Shown here: in pieces, positions 51,801 to 61,889 of the stretch | How the letters are laid out: the number at the start of each line of letters is the position of its first letter | How positions within the stretch are numbered: position 1 is the first letter of the stretch | Assembly: GCA_963669155.1 (NCBI GenBank) | Contig: OZ022588.1 | Span: forward strand, 10,800,067 to 10,864,066 | DNA from: Arbacia lixula | Taxonomy: Eukaryota; Echinodermata; Echinoidea; Arbacioida; Arbaciidae | DNA: 64,000 nucleotides | Direction of reading: 5' to 3' | Notes under the pieces: generated by a model | What the model was told of the DNA's origin: nothing | The model's database searches: none | The model's input: only the letters and a program-made list of their open reading frames with translations | Program-made: the position numbers and the translations under genes

Positions 51801-52175
51801 CTTAGAGTAACCGAAAGGGCTATGGAAAGAATTATGATTGGTATTACAAAGAGGGACAAAGTTAGAAACCAGGATTTGAGAAAGAAAACTAAAGTACGGG
51901 ACATAGTACAGGAAATTAAATCAAAGAAATGGAGGTGGGCTGGTCATCTGGCCAGGAGGAAAGATGACAGATGGACATATAAATTAACCCCTAATCTGGA
52001 CCCCCAGAGCTAACACCAGAAGAAGAGGCAGACAAAGTAGGAGGTGGATTGACGATATTAGAGAATATGGTAGTGTGACATGGAAACGAACGGCACAAGA
52101 TAGATCAAGATGGAAAAATGATGAGGAGGCCTTCCTTCAGCAGTGGAGAGAAATAGGCTAAATAGAATAGAATTC
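48850..52175 (+). mobile_element. RTE/BovB-like non-LTR retrotransposon in KIF14 intron 1
   Basis: About 3.3 kb, in the opposite orientation to KIF14. A G/C-richer 5' leader (about 48850-49085) precedes one long ORF coding endonuclease and reverse transcriptase. The element ends shortly after an AATAGAATAG tail. The C-terminal pattern after the RT (KKWRWAGHLARR, then in another frame RRGRQSRRWIDDIREYG) is characteristic of BovB-type RTE elements. The borders are approximate because I could not define target-site duplications. Confidence 0.85.
49086..52013 (+). CDS. LINE endonuclease-reverse transcriptase, frameshifted near its end
   Basis: A 975-residue ORF of a non-LTR retrotransposon, which nicks DNA and primes reverse transcription at the nick. 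Endonuclease motifs: TYNVRTLR (about 75), GLAETRR, GDFNAKVG (about 211), LIDYIICD and SDHRLV (about 305). Reverse transcriptase: KNYRPISLLPHIYKI (about 601), VDYEKAFDSLDH, GVRQGDPISPKLF and the catalytic FADD (about 768). It stops at 52011-52013, but the adjacent frame continues the family's C-terminus (WTPRANTRRRGRQSRRWIDD to QQWREIG) and ends at 52161. A one-base indel near 51990 has therefore cut off about 55 residues. No other stop interrupts it, so the insertion is young. Confidence 0.9.
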   Translation: MVEYGTHPLSFMDLRLKRGRNAHGRNGPSSRNRARNSATADTSGVKPKYDELGLKPQGGPKSDRRIITSHTDLFICTYNVRTLRTEEDLDALLEEIDDVSWHIIGLAETRRPANLIKLSKCGHTLFTTSATNKSCNGVGFLVNKEVEENIMEYKEVSDRIAFVKVQINSSHTMKIIQAYAPTTSHTDEVVEDFYSKIDNIMTTESTTFTLLMGDFNAKVGMRKDDEESGVGPYGIGEKNERGERLLEFVSSRNLTIGNTYFQKPTKNYWTRESPNAANHNLIDYIICDHRRILMDVGTVPKVDTGSDHRLVRAKVRINKKMEKVRRVRKPRRRHINLELLSSKQEQFQLELHNRFEVLADSIENQPLDTFYEQITRTIMDEAEKLAKGEKMEGNNTDKEREEIQRLNEKRKALKPSRQTSTRNQVEYTELNKTIRKMRKKRKRKIRTKMVREVLENHKGPKIINRKLERGKKLLSSLKTKDGTEVNDKEQITQAIEDFYRELYSTDQPDWRVNEDWNEKSNDVPPILKEEVKSALDQMKRGKAPGEDQMTADILKLGGEDTISILTKLFNKIMQMEQVPTQWNESKVIILFKKGDMKDIKNYRPISLLPHIYKIFTRILLARVEKQLDENQPQEQAGFRAGYRTSDHLHTLSQIIEKAKEYRFDICLGFVDYEKAFDSLDHQSLFNALGKQVTDGKYIRLIKNIYKDSSAREHLESTTTNAFKILKGVRQGDPISPKLFTAAMEDVFRNLDWFSLGIVVDGEHLTHLRFADDILLLSHTPQELEKMVRELSEESRKAGLKMNITKTKVMMSSRFKEHKITVRGRTVEKVDNYIYLGKKISIENETAGEVNRRIQLAWAKFGKLNFIFRDEKLPLSLKKQIFNQCIIPVLSYGAETWTTTLRLERKLRVTERAMERIMIGITKRDKVRNQDLRKKTKVRDIVQEIKSKKWRWAGHLARRKDDRWTYKLTPNLDPQS

Positions 52176-52248
52176 TTTACAGCAATCTTCCTCATTTTGA
52201 TGGTTACTTTGATGAACTAAGTTTTAGATTAGGGTAGGGATCGGGGAA

Positions 52249-52820
52249 GACAGGAATAACCATCTCATTCGGGGCATTCTTTAATCGAAGGGCGTTCAGA
52301 GGAGCCAGATGCAATCTCAGCAGATCCAACGTCCTACCGAGACTGATTTTTTGGTCTATCTTTAAACCAGCCACAAGAGTATTCAGGTATATATTCTCCA
52401 GAATATGTGCAATACATGTGAGTTTTGAGCGAACAGAATTGTTAAAATTTACTGAGTAGCTACACTAGGCCTAAATCTACACACGACTCTCTTGCTCCAA
52501 AGCTCGGTGCTACGTAGACCGAAAAATCAGTCTCTGTAGGACGTTGGATCCGCTGAGATTGCATTTTGGCTCCTCTGAACGCCCTATTCGGGGTATGTCC
52601 AAAAATGTGATTTCAATTAAAGAATTAGAATGCCCCGAATGAGATGGTTATTCCTGTCTAGGACTAGGTGCTATATAGAGACAGGAATAACCGTCTCATT
52701 CGGGGCATTCTTTGATCTAAATTTTATTTTTGGACTAACCCCTTCAGAGGAGCCAGATGCAATCTCAGCGACCCAACGTCCTACAAGGCTACAGAGACTG
52801 ATTTTTCAGTCTAGCCTTAC
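52249..52820. mobile_element. inverted-repeat cluster (three copies of a 110-145 bp block)
   Basis: The block from GACAGGAATAACCATCTCAT to CCGAGACTGATTTTTTGGTC lies forward at 52249-52360, inverted at 52515-52659 and forward again at 52680-52820. The first two can form a long hairpin. All share CATTCGGGGCATTCTTT or its inverse and GAGGAGCCAGATGCAATCTC. Confidence 0.88.
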
Positions 52821-53260
52821 GTGCTTCACAGCCCGCTCACGATGAGCGGGCTGGTTGCATAAGCACTACACACTAAATCATGTCAAACTCAAAGATCTAC
52901 ATCAAATGTACACCCTTTATGCGTGTCTGATGAAGTATAAATTCTCCTGATCATTGATCAAATTTGCTTTGAAGCATCACATCACACACTCTGACAGTTA
53001 CAGTGACTATAGTAAAGTCATTTGAACAGAATCACACAGTCACAACAACCGCACAGAAACTGAGAAAGGTTTCAACAGAAACAATACACAAACACTCGCA
53101 AATGGGACTATACAGTATAAAGTGAGATAGAGACGGGAAGCAGCAATGATTACGAATAACGTGGCAAATATTTGTTACTATAACTTACGATATTCAACAT
53201 AGATAGAATGACTTCTTAAATTATATTGCTGTTATCATGACAAATTGAGAATATATTGCT
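52821..53260. other. KIF14 intron 1, promoter-proximal part
   Basis: AT-rich, with GCCCGCTCACGATGAGCGGGC (about 52832-52852), a perfect 9-bp-arm hairpin. Nothing else recognised. Confidence 0.6.
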
Positions 53261-53268
53261 TAACTTAC

Positions 53269-53400
53269 CTACAGTGCAAGAAACTGACAATATATCTTCT
53301 AAACAGGACGAGTTTCGCGGGTCTCACGCTCGAACTTTCTTGTTTTCGAAAACCGACGACGGATTCCGACAGCTGATTGGTCAAAGGGATCAGTCAACTT
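53269..53400 (-). other. KIF14: KIF14 non-coding exon 1 (5' end approximate)
   Basis: On the minus strand a strong donor, CACTGTAG followed by GTAAGTTAAG, ends at 53269. Spliced to exon 2 it gives TAG GTC AGC ATG, putting a stop codon in frame just before the start codon, as expected for a 5' UTR exon. The upstream limit is not visible; about 53400 is a guess from the neighbouring PSMB7 start. The donor is direct evidence; its use by KIF14 is inference. Confidence 0.55.
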
Positions 53401-53464
53401 TTCAGATTTTGTTAGTGCGCCACTTACGCCAAATTCGTGTACAGTCAATGATACAGCATCAATC
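53270..53464. promoter_or_regulatory. putative bidirectional promoter of KIF14 (minus) and PSMB7 (plus)
   Basis: Less than 200 bp separates the KIF14 exon 1 donor from the PSMB7 start codon. The stretch has more CpG than its flanks. Visible motifs: CCAAT on the minus strand at 53376-53380 (ACCAATCAGCTG), E2F-like TTTCGCGG at 53313-53320, and TTACGCCAAA (inverse of TTTGGCGTAA) at 53424-53433. No TATA box is obvious. Promoter function is inferred from gene positions. Confidence 0.6.
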
Positions 53465-53526
53465 ATGGCAGCTCCACTACTTGTCACGCCGTCAACCGGT
53501 GGATTTAACTTCGAAAATGTTAGAAG
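53465..53526 (+). CDS. PSMB7: PSMB7 exon 1: start and propeptide
   Basis: ATG at 53465, donor AGAAG|GTGAGT. Codes [20 protein letters not shown]. Confidence 0.93.
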
Positions 53527-56500
53527 GTGAGTAAAATGATGTGTTCAAATGTACATGTATACGGTAATATACATTTAATCAATAAGATGTGTGAAAAGTA
53601 GTCATTATTGTCGGATAGAAAGGATAACATTTTAGATGTTTGTAAACGTAAATTTACCCGTAGACCATTGAAACAAATGTATAATCGTGGGCCCACATAT
53701 TCACTCCGTTGTAAGCACTGTAAGCATCGGTTATGTTGAAAACTAGTCGAGAGGAAACTCCAAACTGCAAACCGAGCTTAGCCAAGGCCTTGTTTGGAGA
53801 ATTTATACTTCATCGGACACACATACTATTGAGTGTGTGCGCACATACTGAAAAGCCATTGAAACCTGTGGCATTATCTACTGGGTTGTCCGAATGTCAG
53901 TTCATCTGCTCAAAGAGAGTCGGACAAAGTCAAAGTGGCCCTCTTGTTTGAAACTTTGATTTCGGTTTGATTGATATTAGACTAGACTAGATATATTTGT
54001 ATTTGATAAGTTACAGTGTATCAGTGTCAGAATTAAAGAAGATATGATGTTGAGTCTATCAAGAAACAGCTCTCAAAAAAGTTCTTGTTTTGAGGATTAG
54101 TAACTATGGATGTTTGAGATATTTTGCTTGACATGAAGATGAAGTAAAACATTTGCGCGTTTATTGCCATTTTTAACTTGGTTAGATCACTGCAATTTAT
54201 TTTATGTTGGGGATTGTGATACTGCGTAGATGAAAGGACTGAACATTGGAATAAAACATGGGGAAGTCATTGATGAAGTCTTTGGCCATGAATTTCCCTT
54301 GATCATATTCAATCTTTTTTTCCTGTTCTATAATTTGCAACAGAAATACAATGTTGGAGAACAAAGGGATGAAGGCTCCCACAGCTGTAAAAACGGGAAC
54401 AACCATTTGTGGCCTCATATACAAGGTATGTACATTTCATCCTTCCTCCTTCCCTTCCCCCTATCCAACAAATACTCCATTGTACTCCCACTTTCTATTT
54501 CAGAATTTTGCAACATGACTACACTAGTTATTTTTTAATTATTTTTTCTTACTCATGTTTCTTTGCATTTTTTCACATGTCGTATTGGCTTCCAAACACA
54601 ATCGATTTACAAACCAGAACATGTCAAAACTTGAACAATAATCACACACAAAATAAGATTATGACAAGATTGGAGGTCTTTTCCTCCCATTCATCACAGG
54701 AAGGAACAGGTATTCTTGACTCTGCAGTAAAATCCACATTTTGATATGTTCGTATTATTTGATATATGTTGTGTTCCTTTGCCAGGATGGAGTCATACTG
54801 GGGGCTGATACCCGAGCAACAGAAGGAACAATTGTTGCAGACAAGAACTGTACCAAGATTCACTACATTGCACCAAATATCTAGTGAGTACTCCAGTAGT
54901 TGACACAGTCCAAAAACAAAAATGTTTACCCTTATGAGGCAGGATTATTTGGAGTCCTCCAGCAACAGAATGGTTGATGACCACAAATGTTTGCATATAG
55001 GGCCTACGTCACTTATGATGTGGTGATGGTATACTCGGTCATCAGGATTTTTAGTTCCAAAAGTTGCATGAGACTGCAAAGAGAAATGTTACGAAAAGCG
55101 CAGTCGTATCTCTCCGCATTTCAGAATGTATGTGCGAAACATTTTCCATCGTACATGAAAAAAATTTATCCTTTGTGCAGCTGTCAAGAGGAATATTTTG
55201 TCTCACTCGAAATTAATCTTATTGGCAATTTGGGTCCCACATGCTATAAATGGACCAATGCATGTTTTTACTCGCACCATTGCATGCTCATTTTTATTGT
55301 ATATATGTGAGCCAACCCAAATCCTGCACCTTGTCACCTCCATTGGCACACGACATTGTTGACATCCCAGTATAGCTTCCAAGGAGCTGCGTTTTGGGAT
55401 TATTGTGACAAGTAATTAAAAAGAAAAAAAAAAGTTTTGCTCTAAGAAGGCCTTTGTCTGGAATGAGCTAATGCGATCCTTTTGACCCTGTTAGTTGCTG
55501 CGGTGCGGGCACGGCTGCAGACACGGAGATGACGACTCAGATGATCTCCTCCAACCTGGAGCTGCACCGTCTATCGACAGGGCGGGAGGGACGCGTCGTC
55601 ACGGCAAACAGGATGCTCAAACAGTTCCTCTTCCGGTAAAATTCTTCTTGTATTTATTTGTATTTTTTCAACCATTTGACATATTTCAAAAAGCCACATT
55701 TTATATAGAGTCGTATAAGATATGAGGATCCTCTGATCCCCACTGAAAGATGATAGAAGTAATTGATTTTGATTGATATGTTCCTTGAAGAGAAGTTTTG
55801 CATGGTGAGAGGTATACAATGATATATAGTCTACCCCCATTTTAATAACACAGACACAAGATTTCTATGTGACAAACTAATTCTTGTGGTCCCAGTTTCA
55901 AATTTGTGCACATACATGTATGTCTATGTGACTTTATATTCAGTATAACAAGGAAATTTACTTGGTTCTGAGCACCTCTTTATAATTTGAGTGGACTGTA
56001 CACTATTATAGCGTTCTTAATTGTTGCGTTTATGATTATCATGTTGAATATATCGTTATTGAGTTATGTGGAAGACAGGAACCAAATGAATTGAATCCAA
56101 TCTGATCCAATCCAATCCAATCCAACAGATACCAGGGGTACATTGGAGCAGCCTTGGTGCTGGGAGGAGTGGACAGCCAAGGGCCGCACCTGTACAGCAT
56201 CTACCCCCACGGCTCCACCAACAAGCTACCCTTCTGCACCATGGGGTCTGGCTCCCTGGCTGCCATGTCCGTCTTTGAGGACCGCTTCCGCCCAGACATG
56301 GAGGTAATTTGGGCTTATTATCGTCAAATGCTGCACTGATCACGGTTACATTTTCTCATTAATTAACATGTTAAAAGTGAGTTCTTTTTTTGCGTAACCA
56401 TCACCGTTTTATTTTGAAAATGTCCGGTGAGAGAGGGAGAGAGATAAAAAGAAAGAAAGCAAGACAAATAACCAGACATGCAGAGACAGATAGAAAAAGG

Positions 56501-57753
56501 AAAAGACAAATGTGTTCCATTACCACTAGAATGTTGGGCTTCTATAACTAAATATCATTCACACATTGTCCATAATAAACTGTTGTGTCCCAGGCTTTAT
56601 ATAGAACATGTGCGATCACCCTCTCATGAATATTCATGTATGCAATGTCCAATGACAGGAAGAGGAAGCCAAGAAGCTGGTGCGAGATGCCATCGCGGCT
56701 GGCATCTTCAACGACCTGGGGTCCGGTACCAACGTTGACCTGTGTGTCATCAAGAAGGGCAAGGTGGACTTCCTTCGCCCATACGATGTGGCCAACAAGA
56801 AGGGTGTCAGGTAGGTCATGGGTCAAGAGGAATCTAACCCCAATAATCAGTTGACTTGAATAAAAGCAGACAAATTAGAGATACAGATTAGTGAAGTGTG
56901 AAAAAAATCAGACATATTAAAGGGAAGTTATTTGTGTAGTAAACTTCTTAATGACTAGCCGTGTAAGTTTGCTCTCTAAATCAAAGGTGAGCAATGGATG
57001 CTCTGGGTTTTTTCTTGTTCATGCACGGTACACAAGAAACAATAAAAATTCCATACAGCTCATTATTTTGGACCAAAACTTTTAATGATAATCATCTGTT
57101 TTTTAATATTTTTCTGAAAGCAAAAGGACGGCAGTGGTAGAGATAATCAAGTATTCTTGAAAAGCTTACTTGCAGCACATCACATTTAGTTTTATTTCCC
57201 TGTCAAAAAGCAAAGGAGAAAAACAAACTTAATTACATGTATTTTCGACTTTACTTCTTCTACCCCTTACCTCAACTTAGTAATGTACAGGAAAGTTTTA
57301 AGAATACTGAAATTAAAAATGAATATGTTGGATTTAAACTTTATCATTTTGTTGTAAAGCAAAAGCATAAATTGTTACATAACACATCAGTTTGAGATTA
57401 CTCATATTAACCATGATTGTGTTGGATTTTCGCTTCATTTCATTGTAAAAAATAAAAGCATAATTAGTATAACAGAACAGAGTTTAAGAATACATGTACT
57501 CTAATTAAAAATAGATGTTGGATTTACCATCAGTTGTTTCTTTGTGGAAATAAAAGCATGATTTGTAATGATGAAAGCATTCATAAATTCACCCTTTATT
57601 CCCCCACTCCATCCTCCTCAACCCCCCCCCCCCCCCTACAGACAAGGAGACTACACATACAAGCGCGGCACTACTGGCGTCCTGAAGAAGACCATCAGGC
57701 AGCTGCCCCTAGAAGTCACCGAGACCAGGGTAGAGACCATGGATACATCATGA
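53465..57753 (+). CDS. PSMB7: proteasome subunit beta type-7 (beta2, trypsin-like), complete
   Basis: The beta2 catalytic subunit of the 20S proteasome, which cleaves after basic residues. Seven exons join in phase: 53465-53526, 54344-54425, 54786-54883, 55495-55635, 56129-56303, 56659-56810 and 57642-57753. They give 822 bases, 273 residues (human 277). Residues 1-39 are the propeptide. Autocleavage at TG|TTICG exposes the catalytic Thr40 (mature Thr1), with Asp56 (GADTRATEG), Arg58 and Lys72 in the canonical positions 17, 19 and 33. GSGSLAA and the long beta2-specific C-terminal arm (ending ETMDTS) are present. The start is ATCATGG, with the family-typical [10 protein letters not shown] downstream. 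All splice sites are GT-AG. No defect seen. Confidence 0.96.
53527..54343 (+). other. PSMB7 intron 1
   Basis: About 0.8 kb, AT-rich. No repeat recognised. Confidence 0.75.
54344..54425 (+). CDS. PSMB7: PSMB7 exon 2: propeptide end and catalytic Thr
   Basis: The acceptor is TTGCAACAG and the donor TACAAG|GTATGT. Codes [16 protein letters not shown], then TTICGLIYK with the catalytic Thr. The propeptide is four residues shorter here than in human. Confidence 0.93.
54786..54883 (+). CDS. PSMB7: PSMB7 exon 3
   Basis: Acceptor TTTGCCAG, donor ATCTA|GTGAGT. Codes [20 protein letters not shown] with catalytic Asp and Arg, then [12 protein letters not shown] with the catalytic Lys. Confidence 0.96.
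54884..55494 (+). other. PSMB7 intron 3
   Basis: The stretch at 55055-55150 (AAAAGTTGCATGAGACTGCA) faintly resembles 39945-40010 in the C/G-ended element. No gene. Confidence 0.5.
55495..55635 (+). CDS. PSMB7: PSMB7 exon 4
   Basis: Acceptor CCTGTTAG, donor TTCCG|GTAAAA. Codes [20 protein letters not shown] and [13 protein letters not shown]. Confidence 0.96.
55636..56128 (+). other. PSMB7 intron 4
   Basis: AT-rich. Ends in a short CCAAT-type run (ATCCAATCCAATCCAACAG) that forms the acceptor. Confidence 0.75.
56129..56303 (+). CDS. PSMB7: PSMB7 exon 5
   Basis: Acceptor CAATCCAACAG, donor ATGGAG|GTAATT. Codes [35 protein letters not shown] and [15 protein letters not shown]. Confidence 0.96.
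56304..56658 (+). other. PSMB7 intron 5
   Basis: About 355 bp with a purine-rich stretch at 56426-56500. Nothing else recognised. Confidence 0.75.
56659..56810 (+). CDS. PSMB7: PSMB7 exon 6
   Basis: Acceptor CAATGACAG, donor GTCAG|GTAGGT. Codes [33 protein letters not shown] and [13 protein letters not shown]. Confidence 0.96.
56811..57641 (+). other. PSMB7 intron 6 with diverged tandem repeat
   Basis: About 57295-57570 holds three diverged copies of a unit of about 85-115 bp sharing TGTTGGATTT, TTTGTTGTAAAGCAAAAGCA-like and AAAAGCATAA blocks. A C run (57622-57636) forms the acceptor tract. Confidence 0.6.
57642..57753 (+). CDS. PSMB7: PSMB7 exon 7 and stop
   Basis: The acceptor is CCCCCCTACAG. 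Codes [20 protein letters not shown], then [16 protein letters not shown], ending at TGA 57751-57753. This is the C-terminal arm that wraps the neighbouring beta3 subunit in the beta2 family. Confidence 0.95.
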
Positions 57754-58221
57754 TTTCCTTGCGTACCTCCATTTTGTTCTCCCGCTGTATATTAATTTTC
57801 ATGTGTCCTGTACATAATGATGTATGTGGACTTCTCTGTAGTAGACTAGTGTGATGAGCAAAGGCTTGTAAAGTACCGCTGTGTTGGGAGTTAGTAACTG
57901 TCGCAAAAGGATTGGATACATGAAGTATGTTTAATCATAACAGTCTGTAAAACAGCGTAACTGTTTGGTTATAGAAGACCATTTTGATGATAAGTGTATT
58001 TTTTGCAAAACCAACATTCAAAGGATTAATGTTAATTACCTTTTAAGTATGTTAGTACTCTGCATCATAAGCAGAATGAACAGAAACACATTTGTAAATG
58101 TAATACTAATTAGGCCATGTGTTCATATTAAATATGAGTTCGAGTTGTATTTTGTTCCCACAATACAAAACTGTTATCTCCTCAACCATGTACACTCGCT
58201 TCATATTCATACTTTGTGAGA

Positions 58222-58227
58222 AATAAA
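58222..58227 (+). terminator. candidate PSMB7 poly(A) signal
   Basis: AATAAA about 470 bases past the stop. Further AATAAA hexamers near 59019 and 59123 could serve longer 3' UTRs. Confidence 0.5.
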
Positions 58228-59904
58228 TGTCAGTGATATACATTGGAAAATTGGGTAAAGGGCAAGGTTTCTTCAAAGAAAACAGGTCATCTCTCAAAGA
58301 TAGACAGAGAGAGACATATACCAACATGTCCCTCATGAACAGGATTCAAATTAAGATTCCTTTTTCCTTTGATAGTTTTCAGCACCTAATATTTGTGCAC
58401 TTCACAAATGTGTATGTTCTTTTTTTTTCCTTCCTATATTGAGTATGCAATGAATATGTGGAAAAAAATAATCCATGTATCATCACGTGTTCTTAATCTA
58501 ATTGTGAGGGAAATAATTGTTATCATCTGTGACTTTTGACATTATGCATTCCTGCAAAGTATTCACTTCTTTAATTACTTGAAGGGTCCATTACATCTTT
58601 AAATTAAGGTGTTTTGAGTTCAATGTCTTCAGAACCTACATTTGTAATAACAAACAAGACTCAACCTCGTGAACTATCTTGAGCATTGATGGTAGTTTTC
58701 ATCATGAAAATCTGCAGGGCAAAACCAGTGGTTTTAGTGGTACTTCATCAGCACTAGTATGATGGTAAAGCATTTGTGTTGATACAGGACCGCACATAAA
58801 ATGAGAGGAAACTGCCCCACTGAACATGCATTCTATTTATAAGACAACTAACTGGTGCCAATTTGCATTTGCTCTATGCATAACAATTGGTACAGTTGTT
58901 AATCAACCATCTAAATATCTCTAGTGATAGTATTTCAGTTTGTAGTTACAGAAAATTGTACAATGTTTCTGTACCTAAATGTGCAACATATCTTATCTCC
59001 TTCTGTAATCCACATTGTGGTGAATAAAGTTCTTTGTATATCAAAACATGATCTGATTGGCATTTATTTAAACTTTTCTATTGTCGAGGGATGCACTGTC
59101 ACTGTAATAATTGATATTTGCAAATAAACTGCTCAGCATGTAATAAGGCAGTAATTTGGATCATTCATGGAGCAATGAAATTCTGATTTTAAAAGCAGAC
59201 AAATCAGAAAAAACGATTGGCAAAGTTTGAGAAAAATCAGCTGCATGTACATGTATATCAGGAAGAAGTTATATGTGTCTAAAAATTGTATTCACTAACC
59301 ATGTAATCTTGCTCTGTAAATGAACAAGTCATGTGGTACTCTGGCACCCGTCTCGTACAATAAGAATAGAGAAAATCACATACTTTACATCATTGTATAC
59401 CAATGGAGTTTCCCATGATGGCCAATGGTCAGAATTCAGTGCTACTCCTCCTGATATTCAAAAATTTACAACTTTTTGTCTGAGTTTTCTCAAACTGTTG
59501 CCAATCCTTTTCTCTCTTATGCAAGTCAACTTATAACCATACTTTCAATAAAAATTAAGAGCAGCATACACTTGTCAAAGTCATATTTTTTCCAAAATCA
59601 AAATTTATTCAAACTTAAAAAATAATAAATAGAAATATACAAATACCACACATTTGGAATGTTCTTTGGCATGATATTGCTTTGGCAATCATGAAATCAC
59701 ACACTTACAATACACATACAAAATAATAAATCAGTCCCTGCTGTTGATAAAATTTCAGATTAAAGAACCACAAATACTGGAGCTTTCCATGAAGTATAAT
59801 ACCTTGTGTTGTGCACCTAATGATGCATAGTTACACGTAAATACATGCAGTTGACATTCAACTAGTATTTTATGTGTAGATATACACAAAGTCCCAAATT
59901 CAAA

Positions 59905-60170
59905 ATGAGTTTTAGATTAACCGGTAGTAGACCACTGTTTAAACAAATTTTGTGGCATATAAGCACATAGGTGCACTAATTATTATGGTTTGGATCATGT
60001 TTAAACCATGGCTTACTCAAATTCATTTGAACCATGGTTAAAACCATTTGTTAATTAACCTTTATGAAGTGTACATACTACTTCAAGTGTACTAATCTGC
60101 TCATATATGCCACAAAAATTGCTTGAACTATTGTTTAAATCTAAAACAGCTTTGTGAATTTGGGCCAAAG
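59905..60170. mobile_element. foldback element (GTTTAAAC / GGCATATA arms)
   Basis: GAGTTTTAGATTAA near 59907 and TTTAAATCTAAAACAG near 60135 are inverse, as are TTTTGTGGCATATA (about 59949) and TATATGCCACAAAAAT (about 60105). AAACCATGG blocks repeat in the centre. Confidence 0.75.
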
Positions 60171-61661
60171 TGCACACAAACATTTTTGGTAAAGGTTCAT
60201 GCAAGATGTAAATTTAAATGTGATGTAAATTTGCATATATTTGTATATAAACTTAGGTGTGCATCCCTGTATATAGGTGTAGATAGTACTGGTATAGGTG
60301 TTGTGTAGAAATTGTTACATTAACAGATATGTTCAGGAAACCATTTTTGCTCATCAGTGCATACATACTCGTAGTGCAGGCATGTTGCATAAGGCATTAA
60401 AAGTAGTTTAACAATGCCCTCGATCAAGGTTTGCAGAAAAATGTTTCAAATGAACATAAATCATGATTATAGTATTCTTGTGACATGGACATGCATTGGC
60501 ACAGAACTCACAGGGAGCCCCTTCATTGGGTACATATGCATGACTGATACTGGAATACATTTTTCTCTTCACTGAAAATAAAAATGTGGTACCCACTTAT
60601 TTCATTTTATATCAATTCAGAGCACTTTAAAAAAAAAAAATTTAAAGATTAAATTGTGTACCGACTCACCAAATACAGTGTAGACTGAGCTGTTCAAGTA
60701 ATTGGCAAATCTGCTCCTTAATTTGGGTCAATGATTTCTTTCTCCGTGAACTGGTCATGAATTGTCATGAGTTGTCACATAATTGGGGAAACTTTGTACT
60801 ACTTCCAACACTAAACACTAAAACATGCATATTTGTGACCACACTTTTACTGATTTTATAACTCACAAATTCGTATCGATAAACTAAAACAAGTATTTTT
60901 TATGCTGGCAATTTTTTTCTTGAAGGCCAGAAGTCTACAACATATAGACTTTATTGAAACAGTGAAATCTATCTTAAATTCCTGTAAGCTTTGCTCAAAT
61001 TCATCAAAATTAATGGAACAAAAAATGAAAAAAGATCCCACTGATTTGAATGAGAAATTTATCGTCCTGCAGTGTAAAAACTTGATCTGTAAATGCCTTG
61101 CATCCACTGAGAAAGAAATAAAAATATAACACAAAATTATTCTGCAGTTTCTTAAATTCCACAGATTTGTACATATTACACATGAAAAACAAGCAAACCA
61201 TTACAATTTTCTTGCATAGACATCATATTTCATACCTAGTCAGCAACTCATCAATCTGCAAATGCTGCATATTATCTGTTTAAATCATGGTTTCTATCAA
61301 ATATTTTCACTTTAAAGTAATTTACCAGTAGACTTCAAATATTACAGTGCAAGATATACCACATTCTATTCAGATAGTGATTCATTATTAGAATACAATG
61401 TTCATTTGAACTAGGCAGTTAATTAAGCTGAAGAGTGGAATATCAAATTTGAATGACAATAATTACGTCAGATGTTATCAAAGATTGAGCTAGAAATAAA
61501 AATTGTCTTAACAAAAATAGCGATTTCTCCCAAATTAATCAAATGGTTTATATAAAGCAGTTGCAGAGATATGTGTGATACATCTTAAGAGATACCCTTG
61601 AGAAAAGCTCTGTGAATTGTTCCAAATAAACAAGATGCTGCAGAGTTGTCATGGAGATGTT

Positions 61662-61889
61662 TTAATATGCTGCAAACTTGACTTTGCCGTTTCGTAGAGC
61701 CATGGGAGTAAGCTGGGCCGAGTCTTCGCGTAGCTGGCTTTTCAATTGTTTGGCGAGTCGAGCCACAGTGATGTTTTTGGGCGACGTCTTAACATTCTTT
61801 CCTCTGCGAGCTGGTTGCTGCTTGACTGCAACGGGCGCCACCTTCACTGGGGAACGGTCATTTATATCGTCCAACCGGTCTTGCAGCTC
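61662..61889 (-). CDS. unrecognised basic protein: last exon
   Basis: Acceptor ATTTGACCAG, stop TAA at 61662-61664. Codes ELQDRLDDINDRSPVKVAPV through LTPMALRNGKVKFAAY. Confidence 0.78.
   Translation of the reverse strand, partial: ELQDRLDDINDRSPVKVAPVAVKQQPARRGKNVKTSPKNITVARLAKQLKSQLREDSAQLTPMALRNGKVKFAAY

Larger units (their letters stand above)
57754..61661. other. spacer between convergent PSMB7 and the downstream minus-strand gene
   Basis: PSMB7 3' UTR, then AT-rich spacer with one inverted-repeat element (59905-60170). It probably includes the 3' UTR of the minus-strand gene. No coding exon supported. Confidence 0.65.

Noticed and set aside
54987-55310. 107-residue plus-strand ORF in PSMB7 intron 3
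   Set aside because: No known motif; lies wholly between well-defined exons and partly resembles a dispersed repeat.
60856-61134. Overlapping ORFs on both strands in the spacer after PSMB7
   Set aside because: AT-rich chance ORFs, each the complement of the other, without splice or promoter support.
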